A DNA stretch of 64,000 nt from a virus, in the IMG/VR virus record IMGVR_UViG_3300032298_001038, positions 1-64,000 of that record, one strand, 5' to 3'. Below, piece by piece: positions 1 to 7,678 of this stretch. The first letter of the stretch is position 1. Each line of letters starts with the position of its first letter. The notes below the pieces were generated by a model, which was given only the letters and a program-made list of their open reading frames with translations, had not been told where the DNA came from and did not search any database. Made by a program: the position numbers and the translations under genes.

Positions 1-1354
1 ACTTTTTCATCAACCCGGCAGACCAGTCCGGATTGAGGAAAGAACTGGATTCCTCCAGCGCCGCATTACGCCGACCCAACGAGGGCCGGTAATTATGCAG
101 CCAGACGACTCGGAGCACCGTCTTGAGTGCCGCGATCTGCTCGTAACGAGCAACCGCGTCGTGGTCGCCCAGCAGGACGACAACACGAACCTTGAAACGA
201 CTCTGGCCAGCGCAAACGTCTTCGTAGATTTTTTTGATCTCGTTGACGTCGCTGGTAACCGGTTTTCCGTTCAGCCACGGGAAGTAGTTCTCGTCGGAGG
301 CTACCTCGCCGTTGCAGTGCGGGAAAACCAGCACGTCGGAGCCAGAAACTCCGGCGTACCCAGCCGCGTTAGCGAGGTCACAGGCGATCTGGGCCTGCTG
401 CTCGCAACTCGGCGAAATGTCTGGAAGAAACAGCGCGACAGGGCGACCACTGACGCTGTCTTCCTTGAGGGCGTTTTGCAACGGACGCCGGACAAGCATC
501 CTGTTAACAAGTTTACGCGCACTCAATACAGGAATCGGACCCAGTTGGGCACCTGAAGTCCCTGCCTGCAAGACAAGCCGATTAATCAGTTCGGCCATCT
601 GACTCCGCAACTTTTGCGGAACACGCCGCAACCTCCCGTGGGAAGTTGTCAGGTGTTTCCGGGCGGAGAGCGAGGGACCCGACTTGCCGGGGACGGGTTT
701 CACCGCCGCCTGCTTGCGCGTCTCTCGCAACAACTTCTTTGCCTGCTGGAGATTCTTTGCGGCCTCAGCAGAGTTCGGGTTCTGCTGCGCAGCCCGCACG
801 GCCTGCCGAAACATCTCCTTAGCCTGCTGCAACACCTGCTGCGGGTGCGGCTGCTGGGGTTGGGCGGGCGCAGAACCGGTTGGCTGCGCACGCGACTGCC
901 CCTGCTGCGGCTGAGATTGCGGGTCAGGCTCGCCGGGGCCGTTCAGGCCGGGAGGCGGTTCCGACTGGCTATCTGAGCCTTGACCGCCCTGCTGCGGTTG
1001 CTGCGGCTGGTCGCCTTCCTGATCCTGCTGCGGCTGCTTTTCAGCGGCCTCGCGTTCCAGTGCGTCTAGAACGTCAGAAAGATCGGATTCGGGACCGTAC
1101 CGCCGCGCCAACGAGTCGATTAAAGACTGCGGGTTAGCAGTGCGGCCAGCGCGGCCACACTCAGCACAACCACACGTGTTCTTAATCAACCCGTTGTTAA
1201 GCACTACACGCCGGAAGCGGTTGTGCCCTGCCACGAAATTGGCCAGCCGGGCCACGGTAGACCGCTCACTGTAAATGTCGTCATCAATGACGGTGCCGCC
1301 GGCACGCCGAGACGCGCTCAGAAACTTCTGCATGTCTCGAAGAGTTAAAGCCAT
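1..1354 (-). CDS. VWA-like partner protein of MoxR ATPase (partial, runs off left edge)
   Basis: The reading frame is open from an ATG at 1354 to the window edge, about 451 codons without a stop. The start follows an AAAGGAGGT ribosome site eight bases upstream. The N-terminal region has a CGCAECG cysteine cluster, then a long Gln/Pro-rich linker (about residues 120-190), then a basic helical part. Near residue 300 the protein reads ALFLPDISPS, resembling the DxSxS metal-site strand of a von Willebrand A domain, followed by alternating hydrophobic strands. It lies immediately downstream of a MoxR-type AAA+ ATPase, the usual partner of VWA proteins. Family assignment rests on that motif plus context, so it is moderate. 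The C-terminus is not visible. Confidence 0.6.
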   Translation of the reverse strand, partial: MALTLRDMQKFLSASRRAGGTVIDDDIYSERSTVARLANFVAGHNRFRRVVLNNGLIKNTCGCAECGRAGRTANPQSLIDSLARRYGPESDLSDVLDALEREAAEKQPQQDQEGDQPQQPQQGGQGSDSQSEPPPGLNGPGEPDPQSQPQQGQSRAQPTGSAPAQPQQPHPQQVLQQAKEMFRQAVRAAQQNPNSAEAAKNLQQAKKLLRETRKQAAVKPVPGKSGPSLSARKHLTTSHGRLRRVPQKLRSQMAELINRLVLQAGTSGAQLGPIPVLSARKLVNRMLVRRPLQNALKEDSVSGRPVALFLPDISPSCEQQAQIACDLANAAGYAGVSGSDVLVFPHCNGEVASDENYFPWLNGKPVTSDVNEIKKIYEDVCAGQSRFKVRVVVLLGDHDAVARYEQIAALKTVLRVVWLHNYRPSLGRRNAALEESSSFLNPDWSAGLMKK

Positions 1355-1386
1355 GGGGCATGACCTCCTTTCGTGGCGTGGGTGTA

Positions 1387-1420
1387 GGGGGCGCGATTCC
1401 CGCCACAGAATCGCGCCCCC
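1387..1420 (-). terminator. 13-bp perfect hairpin between MoxR and VWA-like genes
   Basis: The arms GGGGGCGCGATTC and GAATCGCGCCCCC pair perfectly around an 8-base loop, directly after the MoxR stop codon. No T-run follows on the minus strand, so it may be an mRNA-stabilising or partial-attenuation hairpin and not a full terminator. Confidence 0.5.
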
Positions 1421-1425
1421 ATTAA

Positions 1426-2253
1426 CTACTTCCGACCGAACTCGCCGAACAGGACCGAACCCGGCGATCGAACTTCACGTTCAATCGCGCTGCGGTCCTT
1501 CGGGTCCTTTACGAGGAACCCGTCAATCAGCGCGTCGGTATCCGCCGCGGACTCCACCAAAACACGAGACCGCAGAAGTTCGCGCAACTCCTGAAGACTC
1601 GGCTTGGATTCGCCGCGGGTCCGGATGGCGTTGGCCATGCGAACCACCAGCCGACAGGCCCCGCCGGGCGCACCGGTCGACTTCCGCAGAACGTCGACTT
1701 CGATGTGCTCGGGCAGGAACTCCATGATCACGCGAAAACACCGCCGCTTCACGGCCTCCGGCAAGTCCGTCTCTTCGTTCGCGGTGAGCACGATGAAGAG
1801 CCGGCGCAGGTTGGCCTGATGCATGTGGTGTCGGGCGTCGGGTACCCGACCATGCTGGAGAAAGTCCAGAATGAGCGGGTAGAACCGACTGCCAGCCTTC
1901 TCCACCTCGTCGAGAGTGATCACGACGTCGTGGTGTGCCGTCGCCTTAACAGCGCGCAGCAACTGGCCGTCAAGGTACGCGTCGTCAGCGTGTTCAACGC
2001 CGACCGCGACCTTTCCGATGTCCACACCCTGATTTACCTCTTCATTGGTCAACCACGGGTGGCACGGAATGAAGTAATGCTTGGCCTTCCTGCCGCGCGC
2101 GAAGCACTCGGCAAAGAAGGTCTTTCCAGTTCCGGGCGCGCCCACAAGGAGCGCGGCCCGAACCGTGTCGGTGACGAGGGCCAGCAACTTTGCGGCCAGA
2201 CTCTCGCGACGACGAGCATGGTAGCCGGGCAGCAACGTTTCGATTGCGGACAT
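1426..2253 (-). CDS. MoxR-like AAA+ ATPase
   Basis: This is an AAA+ ATPase of the MoxR class, which acts with VWA-domain partners to remodel or mature protein complexes. Visible motifs are Walker A GAPGTGKT (residues 38-45), Walker B VVITLDEVEK, a sensor-1 strand IVLTANEE and an arginine-rich VKRRCFR. The ATG at 2253 is preferred over the in-frame ATG at 2259, because AGGAG abuts the latter and sits six bases before the former. The gene follows a phage-type promoter (2291-2337) by a leader of about 35 bases and is followed by a VWA-like gene, so the two look co-transcribed. The catalytic family is clear. Its role in the phage is not. Confidence 0.88.
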   Translation of the reverse strand: MSAIETLLPGYHARRRESLAAKLLALVTDTVRAALLVGAPGTGKTFFAECFARGRKAKHYFIPCHPWLTNEEVNQGVDIGKVAVGVEHADDAYLDGQLLRAVKATAHHDVVITLDEVEKAGSRFYPLILDFLQHGRVPDARHHMHQANLRRLFIVLTANEETDLPEAVKRRCFRVIMEFLPEHIEVDVLRKSTGAPGGACRLVVRMANAIRTRGESKPSLQELRELLRSRVLVESAADTDALIDGFLVKDPKDRSAIEREVRSPGSVLFGEFGRK

Positions 2254-2290
2254 GCGCATCTCCTGTGTGATATAAAGCGTGCACTACAGA

Positions 2291-2337
2291 ATATGCCCGG
2301 ATTTTGCTATTTATTTAGCACCCCGCTGATATCTAAA
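2291..2337 (-). promoter_or_regulatory. Phage promoter P1 for the MoxR/VWA unit
   Basis: On the minus strand it reads TTTAGATATCA, 8 bases, CTAAATA, 13 bases, GGGCATATT. This matches the other promoter copies in the window, and the 17-base run ATATGCCCGGATTTTGC is identical to that of P2. The TTTAGATATCA box overlaps the T-run of the preceding terminator. Confidence 0.85.
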
Positions 2338-2361
2338 AAAAGGGCCAACCACGCTGGCCCT
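2334..2361 (-). terminator. Rho-independent terminator after the 2377-2772 gene
   Basis: The stem AGGGCCA/TGGCCCT with a 7-base loop is followed on the minus strand by seven T residues. It abuts promoter P1, insulating the two units. Confidence 0.85.
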
Positions 2362-2376
2362 GTGCGTTTCCGAACA

Positions 2377-2772
2377 TCACGCCGGCACCTCAACCGCGAG
2401 GCCGCCGTGCGCGTTTACCACCGCCTCCACAACTTCGACCGGAACCCAGCCGTAGACCGTCTCCGTCGGCTTTTCGGGGGATTCGGCGTACGCCATGAAC
2501 TCCTCGACGCGCTCCGACGGAAACCCGATCTCGACGGCGACCCATGGGCCGATGTTTTCCCGCGGCGAGCAGTACGTGTATTCCGAAGCCTGCGCAGAGA
2601 ATGTTAAACCATCGGCACACCTGATTCTTTTCATCTGGCGCATCATGGGAACTTTGCCTTCCCACGCTTTCGCCCAGTATTCGCCGCTCGCCTGCATCCG
2701 TCGAATTCTGGCGAGGCAGTCTTCGCGAAGATTGCTATCATCAGCCAGATAGTCGTTCAAGTTAAACGTCAT
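2377..2772 (-). CDS. Hypothetical protein, 131 aa
   Basis: I do not recognise this protein. It is soluble, with no membrane segment or signal peptide. The N-terminal half is charged and helical (NLNDYLADDSNLRED), and the C-terminal half is richer in beta-type residues (WVAVEIGF, GWVPVEVVEAVVNAH). The ATG at 2772 is chosen because AGGAG lies seven bases upstream; an earlier in-frame ATG at 2796 lacks a ribosome site and lies next to the upstream terminator. No promoter of the window's common type precedes it, so it may be expressed by read-through of the 2804-2842 hairpin. The transcript ends at a strong terminator. Confidence 0.75.
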   Translation of the reverse strand: MTFNLNDYLADDSNLREDCLARIRRMQASGEYWAKAWEGKVPMMRQMKRIRCADGLTFSAQASEYTYCSPRENIGPWVAVEIGFPSERVEEFMAYAESPEKPTETVYGWVPVEVVEAVVNAHGGLAVEVPA

Positions 2773-2803
2773 GCTGAATACTCCTGATAGGTGCAATCGT
2801 CGT

Positions 2804-2842
2804 AAAAGCGCTGGCCCGGAGATTGCGACCCGGGCCAGCGCT
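2804..2842 (-). terminator. Terminator after the 2860-3381 gene
   Basis: AGCGCTGGCCCGG pairs with a near-perfect complement ending GGGCCAGCGCT around a short loop, followed on the minus strand by TTTT. Confidence 0.75.
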
Positions 2843-2859
2843 TACGCTACCATACCGCC

Positions 2860-3381
2860 TCAGTTCTGGCTCGGCTCCCACCGTTTGTGGACCGTACCGC
2901 TGAGGGGCTGCGGAGTAATTGCCGCGGTCTTTGCGACCTTGGCCTTCGCAGCCTCGGCGGCGGCGAACTCCTCGTTTCGCTCCTTCTCCATCTTCTCGCC
3001 GTCAGCAAACAACTGCTCGGCGATGTGGTGAAAGTCGATCGAGGCCATGTACGCCGTGAAGACGCTTTCGGCAAACGTCATCGACGACGCCATCTCGTCG
3101 GCCGCCTTCTTGTGCGCCTCGTCGCCGGTCTCGACGGCGATCCGCATGAGCGTCACGATCTCGTTGAGCGTGCTGGCAATTGACTTGCCAACGACCATGG
3201 TGACCCACAGCCCCATGGCGGCGATCGCATCCCGGCGGTGTTCTTCGCACCACTCGGTCTTGCCCAACTTGTTGCGGCCTTCGAGCGCCATGGCGTACGG
3301 ATGGCCGTCCCACGGAATCTCATCGGCCTTCTTTCGGAACCGCTCCAGCGTGGTCTGCGTCGCCTCGTTAACAGCCTTCAT
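2860..3381 (-). CDS. Hypothetical helical protein, 173 aa
   Basis: Unrecognised. It is predicted to be almost entirely helical, with a central region rich in small residues and Met/Ala, and an Ala/Glu/Lys-rich coiled-coil-like stretch near residues 125-150 ending in a Pro-containing tail. The start at 3381 (MKAVNEATQ) has GTGGAG eight bases upstream. The 25 extra codons up to 3456 would be part of the leader. It is transcribed from promoter P2 with an 80-base leader that can fold (ATCGGCG/CGCCGAT; CCAC/GTGG next to the ribosome site). A terminator follows. It looks like a single-gene unit. Confidence 0.75.
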   Translation of the reverse strand: MKAVNEATQTTLERFRKKADEIPWDGHPYAMALEGRNKLGKTEWCEEHRRDAIAAMGLWVTMVVGKSIASTLNEIVTLMRIAVETGDEAHKKAADEMASSMTFAESVFTAYMASIDFHHIAEQLFADGEKMEKERNEEFAAAEAAKAKVAKTAAITPQPLSGTVHKRWEPSQN

Positions 3382-3462
3382 GTGGTAGTCTCCACCGCGC
3401 AGTGGAAATGGGATCGGCGGCGGTTGCGCGACCGTACGCCGATAAAAAACGTGCACTACCTA

Positions 3463-3490
3463 ATATGCCCGGATTTTGCCCGGTATTTAG
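3463..3490 (-). promoter_or_regulatory. Phage promoter P2
   Basis: Minus-strand CTAAATA, 13 bases, GGGCATATT. It lacks the upstream TTTAGATATCA box, so that box is not obligatory for the core motif. It drives the 2860-3381 gene. Confidence 0.8.
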
Positions 3491-3544
3491 GGTGTTACGA
3501 AACGTCGGCCCAAATGATTCAGGGCAGAGGTTTTGTCACATTTT

Positions 3545-3689
3545 CGCAATTCGCGAATTGCGTAAATCTTTGTCGCGCAAAGAGTTGCGACGAAAAAAAG
3601 TATTTTGACGCAAGTGTTTGATACGCAAAGACTTAGAGCGAATAGGTAATACCCGCACGCTCTAAGTGCTTACGCCGCAAACACTTGCG
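3545..3689. promoter_or_regulatory. Nested inverted-repeat region at the end of the structural operon
   Basis: This 270-base gap between the 3727 gene end and promoter P2 has no supportable gene. It contains an 18-bp perfect palindrome CGCAATTCGCGAATTGCG (3545-3562), a smaller CTTTG/CAAAG hairpin near 3568-3582, and a large nested hairpin. The outer arms of that hairpin are CGCAAGTGTTTG (3609-3620) and CAAACACTTGCG (3678-3689). Its inner arms are ACTTAGAGCG (3631-3640) and CGCTCTAAGT (3658-3667). TTGCGAC recurs as a direct repeat. On the minus strand a TACTTTTTTT tract follows the big hairpin, so termination is one explanation. A structured RNA or a replication or packaging site are alternatives. 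Confidence 0.7.
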
Positions 3690-3726
3690 ACAAATGTTCC
3701 ATATTCCAGAAAACGGAACGTCAACT

Positions 3727-4716
3727 TCAATACCGGATACGGATCGCGTCGGTATAGGCACTGTACTTGTAGTTCGACGTGACTTCGCCGTAGCAGCCCT
3801 CAAGGTTGATGCTGGCCTTCGTCGCGCGAACCCACTCCCGATAAGCCTGCCAGCGCGCTTGGCCGGCACGCTCGTAAGCGGCTTCCTTGTTCTGGTCGTC
3901 TACCTGAATACCGCCGGCGGAGTATGACAGTTGATTGCGCCTGAATTGCTCCGCCACCATAAAGAACAGGTTGGCGCAAATACCCTCCAACCAATGATAT
4001 CTAAACGGGAAGTTCTTGGTCGTAAATGTGCGGATCGGCGGCGGTATCTCATTCCAATACATCACCGGGCGGCCAATAGCCAGCGCGATCTCGGCGTCGT
4101 CGAACATCAGGTGCTCAAGCAGGTAACTCTCGCTCGGAGCCGAGTCGCGCAAATGTAGGCGAATCTCGGCGATGCTGGGCGGACCGCTATTTAACCCGCT
4201 GCGGCTGTCGAAGGCGCTGCGGTTAATAATGACGTAAAACGTGTTCGAGAATACGACGCACGGCAAACCAGCCTCTTCAGCCGGGATGTTGATCAGTGCC
4301 ATCTCGCCGTAAAAGATGCCCGGGATGCCGACCAGATTCTTGGTGAGTGCGACTTCAACTTGCCCCGTCGCGGCGGCGACGATGGTCGCGTCAACTTGAA
4401 CAACGGGAGAAGTGTTGCTGAGCGCAATTTGGTCGCGAAGGCGTAAAACGACCTTCATGGGCAATTCATCGCAGGCCGACATATCCACAGGGAGGCCGTC
4501 TTTGTCGTGCATTTGCCACTGAATCGTGGCGCACTGGCCTTGGGTGATCGAGATAGCCCGCATGCGCGTGAGCACAGGCTGGCCGTTTTGTGACGATACC
4601 GGTGCGCTAACAATACTTTGCCCGGCGCAAGAGACTGGCGTCAATACGGGCGCGGTATTGCGGTTGTCGCAGCACTGTTCGAGGGCGTGAGACGTGGGTG
4701 TGGCGATGACGGCCAT
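3727..4716 (-). CDS. Putative virion structural protein, 329 aa
   Basis: It is the last gene of the head-gene cluster, after a small collagen-tailed protein and its terminator. Residues 40-170 are beta-rich and Ig-like in character (ISITQGQCATIQWQM, VVLRLRDQIAL), typical of phage adaptor or baseplate modules. The C-terminal third is helical, with paired tryptophans (QARWQAYREWVRATK). There is no enzyme motif and no signal peptide. The ATG at 4716 has GGGAG upstream. A structural role is inferred from position and composition. No named family is recognised, and the exact location in the particle cannot be told. Confidence 0.7.
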   Translation of the reverse strand: MAVIATPTSHALEQCCDNRNTAPVLTPVSCAGQSIVSAPVSSQNGQPVLTRMRAISITQGQCATIQWQMHDKDGLPVDMSACDELPMKVVLRLRDQIALSNTSPVVQVDATIVAAATGQVEVALTKNLVGIPGIFYGEMALINIPAEEAGLPCVVFSNTFYVIINRSAFDSRSGLNSGPPSIAEIRLHLRDSAPSESYLLEHLMFDDAEIALAIGRPVMYWNEIPPPIRTFTTKNFPFRYHWLEGICANLFFMVAEQFRRNQLSYSAGGIQVDDQNKEAAYERAGQARWQAYREWVRATKASINLEGCYGEVTSNYKYSAYTDAIRIRY

Positions 4717-4751
4717 GAATGCTCTCCCGTTTTAGTTAAGTATACAAACAG

Positions 4752-4782
4752 AAAGGGCCGGCCGATAATCGGCCAGCCCTTT
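4752..4782 (-). terminator. Terminator after the 4808-5203 gene
   Basis: AAAGGGC-GGCCGAT pairs with ATCGGCC-GCCCTTT around a very small loop. On the minus strand CTTTCTGTTTG follows. The hairpin separates the capsid genes from the 3727 gene. Confidence 0.75.
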
Positions 4783-4807
4783 CACGTTTAACACTGCTAG
4801 ATACGAA

Positions 4808-5203
4808 TCAAGCGCCGGCCGGGCCGGTCGCGCCGGTCGCGCCAGTCGCACCGACAGTGGCAACGAAGTTATCGTTGCCGGTGCCCTGCCACGACGGGTT
4901 GTTGACACCAAGCACGCCGGTGGCGTTCATGGCAACTTCCCGAGTGGTGCTGCCGGTCACGCTCAGCAGGTAAACCGACGGCGACTTGACGATATCCAGC
5001 ATATTTTCTGTGAGCGCGCGTTCCAGCGCCTTGAACTTCCGCTGGCTGCGTTGCGCACCCAGTTTGGTCACAAGGTCGCCGGGAACGGTGTAAGTAGCGT
5101 TGTTTTCTAACGTCTTACCGTGCGCTCCCAGAAAACCGAACGTAAGGGTCTTACCCGAGACGTTCTTTACAGTCGTGTAAAGATCAGTTGTAGTAGTCGG
5201 CAT
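4808..5203 (-). CDS. Small virion protein with collagen-like C-terminal tail
   Basis: This is a 131-residue protein with a beta-rich body (KTLTFGFLGAHGKTL) and a C-terminal run of Gly-X-Y triplets, GATGATGATGPAGA. Short collagen-like tails are common in phage decoration, neck and fibre proteins. It follows the major capsid gene in transcription order by two genes and has a GGAG ribosome site six bases upstream. A decoration or head-tail role is plausible but inferred. The triplet-coding DNA is a low-complexity repeat that could expand or contract. Confidence 0.72.
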   Translation of the reverse strand: MPTTTTDLYTTVKNVSGKTLTFGFLGAHGKTLENNATYTVPGDLVTKLGAQRSQRKFKALERALTENMLDIVKSPSVYLLSVTGSTTREVAMNATGVLGVNNPSWQGTGNDNFVATVGATGATGATGPAGA

Positions 5204-5218
5204 TTTTTACTCCATTCT

Positions 5219-5611
5219 TCAAGATGCGGATTGCATAGCCGCGGCGGCCGCGGCTTGCAGGGTCAATACAGCGTCGGCAATTTCGGGTTGGCCGGCGGCG
5301 AGAGCGGCCACGTCGTGAAACGCAGCCTGCTTCTCGTCGCCGCCATTTGTACCCGACGCCGCCGCGAGGACCGCATCCAGTTGCTGATTTACAGCAGCCA
5401 GACCACTGTGCCTTGCCGCAGCGGTTTTTTCCTGCTCAGCCGTATAGAGCACATGAAGTTTCTGGGCAGCGGTCCACATTTCCGTGGCTTCGGCTTCCGA
5501 CGCGGGCGTGATGCCGTGCGCCGAAAGTTTTTCAAAGAAATATGGGGCGGCAAGTTGCGTCACAACCGTGGCGTAAGCCTGCTCTGCCGCTTGCTTAACA
5601 GTATCAGACAT
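5219..5611 (-). CDS. Small Ala-rich helical protein downstream of the capsid gene
   Basis: This is a 130-residue protein, mostly helical and very alanine-rich towards the C-terminus (LQAAAAAAMQSAS). It is the first gene after the major capsid gene, 30 bases away, with AAAGGAG upstream. No motif is recognised. Head completion or minor capsid proteins often occupy this position, but nothing in the sequence proves it. Confidence 0.7.
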   Translation of the reverse strand: MSDTVKQAAEQAYATVVTQLAAPYFFEKLSAHGITPASEAEATEMWTAAQKLHVLYTAEQEKTAAARHSGLAAVNQQLDAVLAAASGTNGGDEKQAAFHDVAALAAGQPEIADAVLTLQAAAAAAMQSAS

Positions 5612-5640
5612 GATTAGTGCTCCTTTGGTATTTATACGGC

Positions 5641-6567
5641 TCAGACAAACGTTACCTTCGCCAAACCATTCGTGTGGCCGAACGAGCCGCCTTGCGTGTT
5701 GTACGCAAAGTACTCAAGCATGAACGCTTCACGACGGATGTACATCGTGGTCGGTTCCAGTTCGTAGTTCTTGCCGATGAACTTCGGCGAGGCGAACATG
5801 TACAGCACATCGTTCGGAACGAGGTTCCGCTTGATCGTCACGATCCAGCGGCAGTTGAGGAAGTTCGTCTCCGCCCAACCGTTCTTGATGATGTCCTGCG
5901 AGAAATCACCGCCCATCTCGTCGCGGCCGAACTTCAGCAGTTCCTTGATGGTGATGTTATTCACCAAGCAAGTCTCCACTTCGAAGTGGCTGGGCGTCGA
6001 GGGCATAACCTTCAGGGCGTCAACGATCGTCTCGCGGGTGATCCCGCCCGAGATCGTGACGTTCTGCGGCACGCCGGACAGCGCGTTGTTGGTGTCGGCA
6101 GTACCGACGGCCACGTCGAGCGCCGTGATGAACTTGGAGTCCTCTTCGGCCAGCATGTCCTTGATCATGTTGTCCGACAGAACCTGACGGATGTCGATGA
6201 CGTACGTGCGCAGTTCGTCAACGTCCTTAACAGCGCGGGGCGACACGATCCGGTCAAACATGACGCGGTAGCGCGGGCCACGGATGTAGAAGTTGATCGG
6301 AAGCGTCGCGAACGGGAGCGACACGGCCGCCGGGGAATCGGGTTCCTTGTCGACAACCTTCACCGGCTTGTCCGTGTCAACCTGACGATCGAGTTCGTCG
6401 TTGGTGATGGTCAGCGGGGGAAGAATACGACGGTAGAACCCGTCTTCACGCATCTTGGTGCGCGTGAAGTCATTAACCGCATCAATGGCCTGCTTCTGCA
6501 TGCCGGGGGTATCAAGTTGCTCAAAAAGCGTCTCGTTGAGCAGTTGAACTTCTTGCTGAGTGGGCAT
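5641..6567 (-). CDS. Major capsid protein (HK97-fold type)
   Basis: The 308-residue protein shows the usual layout of HK97-fold capsid proteins: a helical N-terminal arm, a central region with a long helix (ELRTYVIDIRQVLSDNMI), and a C-terminal beta section ending GGSFGHTNGLAKVTFV. Protease, acidic scaffold-like and decoration-like genes lie just upstream in the order of capsid operons. Translation should begin at ATG 6567: the ATG at 6582 is part of the ribosome site itself (ATGGAGGTC), seven bases before the true start. The assignment comes from sequence feel plus gene order; no structure comparison was possible. Confidence 0.78.
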   Translation of the reverse strand: MPTQQEVQLLNETLFEQLDTPGMQKQAIDAVNDFTRTKMREDGFYRRILPPLTITNDELDRQVDTDKPVKVVDKEPDSPAAVSLPFATLPINFYIRGPRYRVMFDRIVSPRAVKDVDELRTYVIDIRQVLSDNMIKDMLAEEDSKFITALDVAVGTADTNNALSGVPQNVTISGGITRETIVDALKVMPSTPSHFEVETCLVNNITIKELLKFGRDEMGGDFSQDIIKNGWAETNFLNCRWIVTIKRNLVPNDVLYMFASPKFIGKNYELEPTTMYIRREAFMLEYFAYNTQGGSFGHTNGLAKVTFV

Positions 6568-6605
6568 TGTAAAGACCTCCATGTCTTCTATTAGGGTTGG
6601 TTAGT

Positions 6606-7199
6606 TCAGGCTTCCCAATCGGTAGCGCCGGGGAGCCAGACGCACCAGAACGAGAGGGCATCAATTCCATTGTGGTTAGTAGCGACACCGCTGGACACCA
6701 CGCCGACCACCGGCGTCTCAAACTGCGTGACACCCTCGTTCGTCAGGCGGCCATCGGTGGCAGCCGGGGAAGCGGTGGTTGTGGCAGTCAGAAGTTGACC
6801 GGGCACGTAGGTGGTCTCGGTGGCCACGAACTCCGTCGAGGAGATTTCGTAACCGCCCGTGGCCACGAGGCCGGACATCTTTCCAGTCGGGGCGACAGCA
6901 ATGTGCATGAAGTTGGCAGCGGTCTGCGTGGCGTTGGCACCGCCAGCGCCTTGACCCTGACCCCAACCCGGATTGCTGACGTCAGCGTCTTCGCTGCCGT
7001 TGAGCAGGAAGATGGCAACGTTCGTCTGGTGAACACCGGGGACGAAATTGCCGTTAGAGTCAACGTGCACGACGCGACCGCGCTTTACAACGAAGTCAAC
7101 GTCGGGGGACAACTTCGCTGCGTAATCCAGCGAAGCCATGTCGAACCAGCCCTTCTTTACGTCAAGGCCGTGAGTGAACATTTGCTCAGGAGCAGGCAT
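6606..7199 (-). CDS. Putative head decoration protein
   Basis: This is a 197-residue protein rich in Gly, Ala, Thr and Val with predicted beta strands and no membrane segment. It is directly upstream of the major capsid gene and shares the leader GACATGGAGGTCT with it, so the two may be translated at matched high levels. Position and composition suit a capsid decoration or cement protein. No family was recognised. Confidence 0.65.
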   Translation of the reverse strand: MPAPEQMFTHGLDVKKGWFDMASLDYAAKLSPDVDFVVKRGRVVHVDSNGNFVPGVHQTNVAIFLLNGSEDADVSNPGWGQGQGAGGANATQTAANFMHIAVAPTGKMSGLVATGGYEISSTEFVATETTYVPGQLLTATTTASPAATDGRLTNEGVTQFETPVVGVVSSGVATNHNGIDALSFWCVWLPGATDWEA

Positions 7200-7234
7200 T
7201 GTTAGACCTCCATGTCTAAAGAGTTATATTCCAA

Positions 7235-7660
7235 TCAGGTAGTGGGCGGATTGAGACCGAGACCAGTGAACAACTTAATGTCGCTGGCCTTGAGGCGACC
7301 ATCGCGGGCACCCACATACCCGCTCGTCAAACTTTTCTCGGGGTCATAGGAAGCAGCCTTCTGCTGACCCACGGGTGTGCCAAGTCGCGCCATCTCGGCG
7401 GCGTTCTTGTGGCCGGCGAGTTTGACGACAAGTTCCATCGCGCGCACCGGATCGTGAAGCGCCTTTTCGAGGGCTTCCTTCTGGTGGGCTTCGATACGTT
7501 CATGTTCAACGCAGGCTTCAACGGCAGCCGGAATAAGCGAGGCCAACTTCTCAGCCTGCTCTTCCTGCGCCTTGATCGCCGCGGCGGCCTTCGTCAGCGC
7601 CGCATCGGAATAACCGATGTAGTCGATGACCTTCTGTACAAGCGTGTTCTTATCGGACAT
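7235..7660 (-). CDS. Helical virion-cluster protein, 141 aa
   Basis: The protein is predominantly helical and Ala/Glu/Lys-rich with an extended C-terminal tail (TGLGLNPPTT). It sits between the acidic scaffold-like gene and the decoration-like gene, with GGAGG nine bases upstream. It could be an assembly cofactor or a minor head protein. I see no diagnostic motif. Confidence 0.65.
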   Translation of the reverse strand: MSDKNTLVQKVIDYIGYSDAALTKAAAAIKAQEEQAEKLASLIPAAVEACVEHERIEAHQKEALEKALHDPVRAMELVVKLAGHKNAAEMARLGTPVGQQKAASYDPEKSLTSGYVGARDGRLKASDIKLFTGLGLNPPTT

Positions 7661-7678
7661 TTGATAAACCTCCGTGAC

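Noticed and set aside
5617-6594. Long plus-strand frames opposite the capsid, polymerase and other genes
   Set aside because: They lie antisense to clear genes, are His/Arg/Leu rich, lack ribosome sites and have no recognisable motifs. They result from high GC content and codon bias.
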